A stretch of 5,972 nucleotides of DNA from Oscillospiraceae bacterium (GTDB lineage Bacteria; Bacillota; Clostridia; Oscillospirales; UBA929), in assembly GCA_009784085.1 (NCBI GenBank), contig WRCJ01000085.1, positions 1 to 5,972 of the forward strand. The letters are read 5' to 3'. Positions 1 through 4,611 of this stretch are shown in pieces; the first letter of the stretch is position 1; each line of letters begins with the position of its first letter. The notes under the pieces are model-generated. The model worked only from the letters and a program-made list of their open reading frames with translations. It was not told the DNA's origin and made no database searches. Both the position numbers and the translations under genes were made by a program.

Positions 1-109
1 CCGCTTGACCCCCCGCCTGACCCCCCGCCGGCTCCCCCGCGCGGCACATCCGGGACACGGTCTGGCCCATGCGGCCGTTGCAGCCCAGGAGCAATATCCT
101 GCATGTCAT
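1..109 (-). CDS. dapB: 4-hydroxy-tetrahydrodipicolinate reductase, N-terminal part (runs off left edge)
   Basis: Reads MTCRILLLGCNGRMGQTVSRM and then a Gly/Ala/Gln-rich stretch; only 36 codons are in the window. The GCNGRMGQ loop at residues 9-16, preceded by a hydrophobic beta strand, is the Rossmann nucleotide-binding motif at the N terminus of DapB. DapB reduces the DapA product with NAD(P)H in the diaminopimelate/lysine pathway. The start is well supported: its ATG overlaps the dapA stop as ATGA, and a perfect GGAGGT ribosome site (119-124) lies 9 bases upstream inside the dapA 3' end. This implies translational coupling in an asd-dapA-dapB operon. Odd feature: directly after the first helix the protein reads GEPAGGQAGGQA, encoded by a 12-base tandem repeat where DapB usually continues towards the second strand. 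Whether the gene is intact beyond the edge cannot be seen. Confidence 0.87.
   Translation of the reverse strand, partial: MTCRILLLGCNGRMGQTVSRMCRAGEPAGGQAGGQA
6..29. repeat. 12-base tandem repeat inside dapB
   Basis: Two exact adjacent copies of TGACCCCCCGCC (plus strand; 6-17 and 18-29). The five bases to the left resemble the end of a further copy with one mismatch, so the array may continue past the window edge. In the dapB frame each copy encodes Gly-Gly-Gln-Ala. Twelve bases is a multiple of three, so changes in copy number would keep the reading frame. Confidence 0.7.
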
Positions 110-990
110 AGCAGGCCCACCTCCGCCATAGCCGCCCGGAGGCGATCCAGGTTCTTCGGCGCCATGTCGCACAGCGGCATGCGCAACAGGCCACAGTCGC
201 GGCCCATCAGGCCCATGGCGGTCTTGACGGGGATGGGGTTGACCTCGCAGAACAAGGAATCGATCAATTCTTGGTACTTGATTTGCAGGCCGGCGCTCTC
301 CCCGATCTTGCCCTCCCGCCACAGGCGGCAAATCGCGGCCGATTCCCGGGGGATGACGTTGGCCATCGTGGAGATGACCCCCCGTCCGCCCATGGCCAGG
401 ATGGGCACGATCTCGCTGTCGTTGCCCGACCACAGGTTCAAATCGTCCCCGCAGAGGAATCGGGTGCGGGCTATCAGCGAAAAGTCACCGGAAGCCTCCT
501 TGACGCCGTTGATCCTCGGGTGGCGGGACAATTCACGGTAGGTTTCGGCCGTGAAGCTCATGCTGGTACGCGAAGGCACGTTGTACAGGATGATGGGGAT
601 GCTCACCCGGTCGGCCAAATAGGTGTAGTGCCGAATAAGGCCGGCTTGGGTGGTCTTGTTGTAGTAGGGCGTCACCAGCAACAGCGCGTCGGCGCCGGCC
701 TTCTCCGCCTCTTGGGACATGAGCAGCGCATCGGCGGTGTCGTTGGAGCCGGCGCCCGCGATAACCGGCACGCGGCCGGCTACCTTTTTGATGGCAAACT
801 CGACGACTTCCAGATGCTCGGGGATGGACTGGGTGGAAGATTCGCCGGTCGTGCCGCAGATGACCAGGGCATCCGACCCGCAGTCAATCTGCCAGTCAAT
901 AAGCTCGCCCAAGCGGGCATAGTCGACGCCGCTCTCTGTAAATGGCGTGACAATGGCCACAGCCGATCCGGTAAACACAGGGTCCTTCAT
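106..990 (-). CDS. dapA: 4-hydroxy-tetrahydrodipicolinate synthase
   Basis: Cytoplasmic class I aldolase of 294 residues, the usual length. It condenses pyruvate with aspartate semialdehyde, the first committed step to diaminopimelate and lysine. Every active-site landmark is present, each shifted by three from E. coli: T47/T48 in CGTTGES, Y110 in TPYYNK, Y136 and R141 in LYNVPSRT, and the Schiff-base lysine K164 in NGVKEASGD. The ATG at 990 is chosen because a purine-rich AGGAGAGGAG site (1000-1009) ends 9 bases before it; the reading frame stays open further upstream, but that stretch overlaps asd and does not resemble DapA. It lies 55 bases after asd with no visible terminator between, and its stop overlaps the dapB start. 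At the positions that bind feedback lysine in E. coli, H53 is replaced by Ile (I56) and E84 by Asp (D87), so allosteric inhibition by lysine may be weak; that is inference. Confidence 0.97.
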   Translation of the reverse strand: MKDPVFTGSAVAIVTPFTESGVDYARLGELIDWQIDCGSDALVICGTTGESSTQSIPEHLEVVEFAIKKVAGRVPVIAGAGSNDTADALLMSQEAEKAGADALLLVTPYYNKTTQAGLIRHYTYLADRVSIPIILYNVPSRTSMSFTAETYRELSRHPRINGVKEASGDFSLIARTRFLCGDDLNLWSGNDSEIVPILAMGGRGVISTMANVIPRESAAICRLWREGKIGESAGLQIKYQELIDSLFCEVNPIPVKTAMGLMGRDCGLLRMPLCDMAPKNLDRLRAAMAEVGLL

Positions 991-999
991 GTTGTCTCG

Positions 1000-1009
1000 C
1001 TCCTCTCCT
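1000..1009 (-). promoter_or_regulatory. dapA ribosome binding site
   Basis: On the minus strand this reads AGGAGAGGAG, two overlapping Shine-Dalgarno cores, the nearer one 9 bases from the ATG at 990. It fixes the dapA start and rejects the longer open frame upstream. Confidence 0.85.
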
Positions 1010-1045
1010 AATTTTGTTTGTTTTTGTTTAAGAAAATCCCGGCCC

Positions 1046-2125
1046 CTACGTGATAAGCCCTTCCGCGCATAGCAGCTCGGCCATGAGAACCGCGCCGCCG
1101 GCCGCGCCGCGCAGGGTGTTGTGGGACAGGCAGATGAACTTGATATCGTATTGGCTGTCCGGGCGCAGGCGGCCCAGCGCGACGCCCATGCCATTTTCCA
1201 AATCCCGATCTAGGCGGGTCTGCGGGCGGTTTTCCTCCTCGAAGTAGCGCAAGAATTGGCGCGGCGCAGAGGGCAGGTTCAATTCCTGCGGACGCCCTTG
1301 GAAGGCTGCCCAGCGGGCTTTGATTTCGTCCAGGGACGGGGCTTTGGCAAACCGTGCGAAGACGCAGGCCAGATGGCCGTCGGTGACCGGCACGCGGATG
1401 CACTGGGAGGTGATGCGTGGCGCCGCCGCATCGGCGATGGCGCCGTTTTCCACGCGGCCCCAGACCTTGAGCGGTTCCAGGTCGGACTTTTGCTCCTCCC
1501 CGGCGATAAAGGGGATGACGTTGTCGACCATTTCGGGCCAGGTTGCAAAGGTCTTGCCCGCGCCCGAGATGGCCTGATAGGTGCAGGCCAGCACCTCCGT
1601 GGGCGTGTAATCCATCAGGGGATGGATGGCCGGTACATAACTTTGTATCGAGCAGTTGGACTTGACCGCGATAAACCCCCGGGATGTGCCCAACCGTTTT
1701 CGCTGGGCTGGGATGACCTCCACGTGCTCGGGATTGAGTTCGGGGATGATCATGGGGACGTCCGGCGTCGCCCTGTGAGCCGAGTTGTTGGAGACGACGG
1801 GGCATTCGGCCCTGGCGTAGGCTTCCTCCAGCGCGCGGATCTCATCCTTTTTCATATCCACGGCGCAAAAGACAAAGTCCACGTTCCCGACGATCTTTTC
1901 CCTATCGACCGATGCGTCAAATACCGGAAGCGCGGCGGTGGCGCCCGCCAGGGGGGATGACAGCTTCCAGCGGCCGGACACCGCCTCGCCGTAAGACTTT
2001 CCCGCGCTGCGCGCGCTAGCCGCCATCAGCGACAGTTCAAACCAGGGATGGTTTTCCAGCAGGGCGGCAAACCTCTGCCCCACCATGCCGGTGCCGCCCA
2101 AGACGCCCACCTTGTACTTTTTCAT
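1046..2125 (-). CDS. asd: Aspartate-semialdehyde dehydrogenase, archaeal-type family
   Basis: NADPH-dependent cytoplasmic enzyme of 359 residues that reduces aspartyl-4-phosphate to aspartate semialdehyde, the branch point for lysine/diaminopimelate, threonine and methionine. The N terminus has the Rossmann loop GVLGGTGMVGQ (about residues 7-17). The catalytic cysteine is C158 in KSNCSIQ, and the active-site histidine is H251 in RVPVTDGHLACVF. The SNCSIQSYVPAIHPL context, the RVPVTDGH motif and the length fit the family found in archaea, fungi and some Firmicutes (TIGR00978-like) rather than E. coli-type Asd. The ATG at 2125 is preferred because GGAG (2134-2137) sits 8 bases upstream. A GTG three codons earlier (2134) overlaps that same GGAG and has no site of its own. 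It is the first gene of the asd-dapA-dapB operon, behind a lysine riboswitch and an intrinsic terminator. Confidence 0.96.
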   Translation of the reverse strand: MKKYKVGVLGGTGMVGQRFAALLENHPWFELSLMAASARSAGKSYGEAVSGRWKLSSPLAGATAALPVFDASVDREKIVGNVDFVFCAVDMKKDEIRALEEAYARAECPVVSNNSAHRATPDVPMIIPELNPEHVEVIPAQRKRLGTSRGFIAVKSNCSIQSYVPAIHPLMDYTPTEVLACTYQAISGAGKTFATWPEMVDNVIPFIAGEEQKSDLEPLKVWGRVENGAIADAAAPRITSQCIRVPVTDGHLACVFARFAKAPSLDEIKARWAAFQGRPQELNLPSAPRQFLRYFEEENRPQTRLDRDLENGMGVALGRLRPDSQYDIKFICLSHNTLRGAAGGAVLMAELLCAEGLIT

Positions 2126-2133
2126 CTCAGTCA

Positions 2134-2137
2134 CTCC
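2134..2137 (-). promoter_or_regulatory. asd ribosome binding site
   Basis: Minus strand TTTGGAGTGACTGAG precedes the ATG at 2125, with GGAG 8 bases upstream. It decides between that ATG and the in-frame GTG at 2134, which overlaps the site. The flanks (about 2138-2190) are very AT-rich, which should keep the site unpaired. Confidence 0.75.
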
Positions 2138-2196
2138 AAACGTATAAATTTAATAGATACCAAACGTATAAAATATTAAATAACTATGAAACAGAG

Positions 2197-2219
2197 AAAA
2201 GCCGGTTGAAAAACCGGCT
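2197..2219 (-). terminator. Intrinsic terminator in the asd leader (riboswitch expression platform)
   Basis: On the minus strand, AGCCGGTT (2219-2212), loop TTTC and AACCGGCT (2207-2200) form a perfect 8-base-pair, GC-rich hairpin. It is followed at once by TTTTCTCTGTTT, counting the last T of the stem. The U-rich tail lies only on the minus-strand side, so the terminator acts on transcription towards asd. Its place between the lysine aptamer and the asd start, about 72 bases before the ATG, makes it the off-state of the riboswitch rather than the end of a gene. Confidence 0.83.
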
Positions 2220-2241
2220 GGCTTTGTATATAATGGGCGAC

Positions 2242-2284
2242 AGACAAGCCTCGCGCAGTACGCATAGACCACCCTCGCACAGTA
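2242..2284. repeat. Imperfect 19-base direct repeat in the riboswitch expression platform
   Basis: Plus-strand copies AGACAAGCCTCGCGCAGTA (2242-2260) and AGACCACCCTCGCACAGTA (2266-2284) match at 16 of 19 positions with a 24-base period. The pair lies between the lysine aptamer and the terminator hairpin and looks like a local duplication. Function unknown. Confidence 0.6.
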
Positions 2285-2294
2285 ACACACAAAC

Positions 2295-2490
2295 CAGATA
2301 GCTCTCCATCCTATTGGGGACAAGCTCTCAGACCTTTTGGGACGACAGTCGGCGGGCTGTTTGCCCGACGCCCAGGGCCAGATCCCCCCTCACAAGGGAT
2401 CCCCTTCGGCGGCTTGCCCTTTGACGGCGGGATCATGGGGCAGTGGGACCCTCTCCCGCGCTACTGATGCAGTCCGCGCCTCTATCCTTT
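2295..2490 (-). ncRNA. Lysine riboswitch aptamer (L box)
   Basis: The minus-strand RNA has the conserved blocks of the lysine riboswitch in order: GGATAGAGGCGCG (P1 and start of P2), CAGTAG and GGGAGAGGG, then AAAGGGCAAGCCGCCGAAG (end of P2 into P3), TCTGG after P3, GACTGTC after P4, and GGAGAGCTATCTGG closing P1. P1 pairs GATAG (2486-2482) with CTATC (2301-2297). P3 has a GATCCC/GGGATC stem, P4 a GTCGGGC-type stem with an AAACA loop, and P5 can pair TCGTCC (2345-2340) with GGATGG (2311-2306). The P5 loop looks longer than in Bacillus lysC. Downstream lie a terminator and asd-dapA-dapB, exactly the genes this RNA controls elsewhere. Lysine binding should stabilise P1 and favour termination. 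Boundaries are approximate. Confidence 0.93.
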
Positions 2491-2515
2491 GCGTGCTGTG
2501 ATTGATTGTCTCTCC

Positions 2516-2545
2516 ATTTTAGCACATCCGAAATATGCGTGTCAA
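2516..2545 (-). promoter_or_regulatory. Housekeeping-sigma promoter of the asd-dapA-dapB operon
   Basis: On the minus strand a perfect -35 TTGACA (2545-2540) is followed after 18 bases by TAAAAT (2521-2516), one mismatch from TATAAT. Transcription should start near 2508-2509, about 20 bases before the riboswitch aptamer, which is the expected layout for a leader RNA. Confidence 0.83.
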
Positions 2546-2575
2546 GGGGGAAAACGCCGAAGGATCGCGAAATTA

Positions 2576-2624
2576 TTCCACCATGACTATTCCACCGGAT
2601 TGTTCCACCATGACTATTCCACCG
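2576..2624. repeat. Two exact 22-base direct repeats built from a TTCCACC motif
   Basis: Positions 2576-2597 and 2603-2624 are identical, 27 bases apart start to start. Each contains TTCCACC twice, so the motif recurs at 2576, 2590, 2603 and 2617, spaced 14, 13 and 14 bases. The array lies between the asd promoter and the plus-strand SpoIID-family gene. It does not belong to any credible reading frame. It could be a small tandem repeat or a protein-binding array; the sequence does not decide. Confidence 0.75.
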
Positions 2625-2640
2625 ATACCATGCTATCGCA

Positions 2641-2670
2641 CTATCAACTGACAACTATCAACTATCAACG
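2641..2670. repeat. CTATCAA short repeats
   Basis: CTATCAA occurs at 2641, 2655 and 2662, the last two back to back, within a low-complexity tract of CTATCAAC and GACAAC units just upstream of the SpoIID-family gene. No function can be read from it. Around it I found no convincing plus-strand -35/-10 pair for the downstream gene. Confidence 0.55.
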
Positions 2671-2683
2671 CCGATGCGTTGTG

Positions 2684-2690
2684 AAGGAGG
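2684..2690 (+). promoter_or_regulatory. Ribosome binding site of the SpoIID-family gene
   Basis: AAGGAGG, complementary to the 16S rRNA tail, lies 7 bases before the ATG at 2698. It decides for that start over the in-frame ATG at 2674, which would place the site inside the gene. Confidence 0.9.
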
Positions 2691-2697
2691 TTCCCGT

Positions 2698-4431
2698 ATG
2701 AAACGGCGCGTAAGGTTTTTCCCGCTCGCCCTCGCCCTGGCCCTGGCTTTCGCTCTCCTGGTTTTCGCCAGCCCGCCCGCCACGCCGGCGTTGGCGGCCA
2801 CCGATCCCAACCCGACGTTGCGGATTGGCCTGGCTTACGACAGTGCCGCGCTACCGGCGGCCAGCCTACAAAATTACAGCGGCAGGGGTTCGGGATATCG
2901 GTTGGGCTATCTGGACGCCAGCCGCCAGTTTGTCGAGTTGGGCCGCCTGGAGGCGCAAAAGATCACGATGCTGAAGAACCGCAACATGTACCTTAAAAAC
3001 GGCGAGTACACCGAAACCAACTCGACGGGGGCCGTGACGGTGGGTTGCTTCCATATTGACACAAACGTAACATACAGCACTTTCGCCGCGGCGAAAAGCA
3101 GGGCCGACACCCTGCGCGGGAATGGGTTGAAGGCGTTCCCCGTTTACAGCGGCGGGACATATCGCGTGCGGATCGGCGCCTACGCCTCCTCGTCCGCCGC
3201 CGCCGCCGCCATCCCGGCCACCGGGCTATCCGGCGCCACAGCGTTGTCGGGCAGCGCTTATTGCGTCTCGGTCGTGACCACCGACAACGGGGACATTGTC
3301 TTCCAGTTCGACGGCGGGGAGAGCCGCTGGCTGGCTGTCTGGCCCTCCCGGGGGGAGGCCTCAGACCCTGTCACATGGTTCAAGGGGAACAGCTATCGCG
3401 GCGGATTCGAATACCGCCGCATGACAGGCAACAACATGACGGTGACCAACTGGGTGAAACTCCAGGACTATCTCAAGGGCGTCGTCCCCTATGAGATGAT
3501 AAACTCCTGGCACATCGAAGCGCTCAAGGCCCAGGCATTGTGCGCCAAATCCTTTGCCTTGACCAACTTGAACAAGCACCGTTCCTCGGGCTTTGAACTA
3601 TGCAACACCACCAATTGCCAGGTCTACCGCGGTCTCGGGTGGGCCAACGCCAATACCGACCGCGCGGTGGATGAGACCTACGGTTTGTTTGTTTACTACA
3701 ACAACGCCGTGGCCCAGACCGTATACCATGACTCGGACGGCGGTTCCACCGAGAGCGCGCGCAACGTCTGGGGCAGTGAGATCCCCTATTTGCAGGCCGT
3801 GACCGATATCTATGAGACCCACAACAGTGCCTGGAAAACCACCTTTACCAACAATGATGTGGCGCAAATCCTAAAAGAGAAGGGCGTCTCGATCGGCACC
3901 GTGGCGGGCGTCTATGTCGATGCGTTTACGCCGGCGGGCAACGTCTACCGGCTGGTGATTGTGGACACCCTGGGCAAGAGATATGTCTATGAAGGGTCAA
4001 ACGCCCGCACCATCCTCAATTCCCCCTCCCGGGGCCTATACGTGCGCAGCCAGCGGTTCACGGTCACGGGCGGCGGTAGCGGCAGTAGCGGCGGCGGCGC
4101 CGGTTCCCAGACGCTCTACGTAGCCTCCGCGTCGGGGACGTCCAGCGTAAGCTCCGCCTCCGGCTTGTATGCCATCACCGGCAAGGGCACCGCTGTTCTG
4201 GACGTCCCCTTGGGCGACCTGTGGATGATCTCCAAGAACGGCGTGAGCGCGCTCCCCGCCGCCACCGGCACTCCCCCCCCCTCCACGCCCGGCGTCTATG
4301 TGTTCTCCGGCACAGGCAACGGCCACAACGTAGGCATGAGCCAATACGGCGCGCGCGCGATGGCCGATCGGGGCTTCAAGGCGGCGGACATCATCAATTT
4401 CTACTATACCGGCGTGCGCATCGGGAATTGA
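2698..4431 (+). CDS. Secreted SpoIID/LytB-family protein with SPOR-like segment
   Basis: A 577-residue exported protein. Residues 1-34 form a signal peptide: a basic start MKRRVR, a long Leu/Ala core, and a likely cut after ALA. Residues about 112-172 (GCFHIDTNVTYSTFAAAKSRADTL..., then YRVRIGAYASSSAAA) resemble a SPOR peptidoglycan-binding repeat. The SpoIID core begins near 250 with LQDYLKGVVPYEM; E266 fits the catalytic acid of SpoIID lytic transglycosylases. EALKAQALCAKSFAL, CNTTNCQVY (C302, C307, possible metal ligands), DSDGGSTESARNVWG and the end motif GHNVGMSQYGARAMA (542-556) follow. SpoIID proteins trim peptidoglycan, classically during spore engulfment, but this one is much longer than sporulation SpoIID and may act in vegetative wall remodelling. 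About 75 extra residues with a GGGSGSSGGGAGS linker interrupt the core at about 458-534. The start is set by AAGGAGG 7 bases upstream. It is divergent from asd and stands alone. Confidence 0.9.
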   Translation: MKRRVRFFPLALALALAFALLVFASPPATPALAATDPNPTLRIGLAYDSAALPAASLQNYSGRGSGYRLGYLDASRQFVELGRLEAQKITMLKNRNMYLKNGEYTETNSTGAVTVGCFHIDTNVTYSTFAAAKSRADTLRGNGLKAFPVYSGGTYRVRIGAYASSSAAAAAIPATGLSGATALSGSAYCVSVVTTDNGDIVFQFDGGESRWLAVWPSRGEASDPVTWFKGNSYRGGFEYRRMTGNNMTVTNWVKLQDYLKGVVPYEMINSWHIEALKAQALCAKSFALTNLNKHRSSGFELCNTTNCQVYRGLGWANANTDRAVDETYGLFVYYNNAVAQTVYHDSDGGSTESARNVWGSEIPYLQAVTDIYETHNSAWKTTFTNNDVAQILKEKGVSIGTVAGVYVDAFTPAGNVYRLVIVDTLGKRYVYEGSNARTILNSPSRGLYVRSQRFTVTGGGSGSSGGGAGSQTLYVASASGTSSVSSASGLYAITGKGTAVLDVPLGDLWMISKNGVSALPAATGTPPPSTPGVYVFSGTGNGHNVGMSQYGARAMADRGFKAADIINFYYTGVRIGN

Positions 4432-4473
4432 CAGGGAAATACTATATTTATTTGGTTAATACGGGCGAATGTG

Positions 4474-4490
4474 GTTTTCTTCATGAAAAC
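4474..4490. promoter_or_regulatory. Perfect inverted repeat, candidate operator before glnN
   Basis: GTTTTC, five bases TTCAT, then GAAAAC, a perfect 6-base-pair dyad. It ends five bases before the -10 hexamer of the candidate glnN promoter and so covers the -35/spacer region, where a repressor would block RNA polymerase. It does not match the GlnR consensus (TGTNA-N7-TNACA). A weak hairpin of the upstream transcript is the alternative reading. Confidence 0.4.
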
Positions 4491-4491
4491 G

Positions 4492-4500
4492 TGATATACT
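4492..4500 (+). promoter_or_regulatory. Candidate extended -10 promoter of glnN
   Basis: TGATATACT contains an extended -10 TGN followed by TATACT (4495-4500), one mismatch from TATAAT. The hexamer at normal -35 distance (TGGTTT, 4472-4477) is poor, which extended -10 promoters tolerate. It would give a leader of about 105 bases before the GTG at 4612. Confidence 0.5.
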
Positions 4501-4530
4501 TGTAGGCGCGCAACGCGCAAAGGGCAACAC

Positions 4531-4565
4531 AACGCAACGCAACGTAACGTAACGCGTAACGCGCA
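4531..4565. repeat. AACGC/AACGT pentamer repeat tract
   Basis: AACGC, AACGC, AACGT, AACGT, AACGCGT, AACGCGC in a row, preceded by a small GCGCG-CAA-CGCGC dyad at 4506-4518. The tract lies in the putative glnN leader, between the candidate promoter and the ribosome site. It looks like a microsatellite-type expansion; no regulatory role can be shown from sequence. Confidence 0.65.
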
Positions 4566-4597
4566 TAGGGCTATGTAGGCGTAAAATGGGCTGTGAT

Positions 4598-4604
4598 GGG
4601 AGGG
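4598..4604 (+). promoter_or_regulatory. glnN ribosome binding site
   Basis: GGGAGGG lies 7 bases before the GTG at 4612. It supports this GTG as the start; the nearby ATG at 4596 is in a different frame. Confidence 0.75.
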
Positions 4605-4611
4605 ACCCACT

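Larger units (their letters stand above)
4432..4611. other. Intergenic region between the SpoIID-family gene and glnN
   Basis: 180 bases with no coding signal. It holds an AT-rich start, an inverted repeat over a candidate promoter, an AACGY repeat tract and the glnN ribosome site. There is no clear intrinsic terminator after the SpoIID-family stop: the one good hairpin here (4474-4490) lacks a following T run. Confidence 0.6.

Noticed and set aside
5..1011. Long plus-strand open frames opposite dapA (5-541 and 271-1011)
   Set aside because: They are antisense to dapA, whose active-site residues are all intact, have no ribosome site and do not resemble a known protein. High GC explains the lack of stops.
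991..1194. N-terminal extension of dapA to 1194
   Set aside because: The added 68 residues overlap asd and do not look like DapA, and the AGGAGAGGAG site points to the ATG at 990.
1008..1960. Open frames overlapping asd in other frames (1008-1805 minus, 1256-1960 plus)
   Set aside because: Low-complexity Arg/Gly/Pro-rich translations typical of shadow frames in GC-rich DNA; asd is clearly the real gene.
2197..2225. Terminator for plus-strand transcription
   Set aside because: On the plus strand the hairpin is followed by GGCTTTGTAT with no T run, and no plus-strand gene lies upstream. The T-rich tail is on the minus-strand side.
2571..2624. T-box riboswitch suggested by GGTGGAA on the minus strand
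   Set aside because: It is repeated within a tandem array, lacks the full AGGGTGGAACCGCG block and stem I features, and lies upstream of the asd promoter, so it would not be in the leader.
2433..2654. Minus-strand 73-codon frame with repeated WNSHGG
   Set aside because: It runs through the 22-base repeats, the asd promoter and the riboswitch aptamer. The peptide repeat is only the translated DNA repeat, with no ribosome site.
4474..4490. Intrinsic terminator of the SpoIID-family gene
   Set aside because: The stem is only six pairs and AT-rich, and it is followed by GTGATATACT rather than a T run.
4531..4565. CRISPR array or replication-origin iterons in the AACGY tract
   Set aside because: Units are only about five bases with no spacers, and there is no DnaA-box pattern or rep gene nearby.
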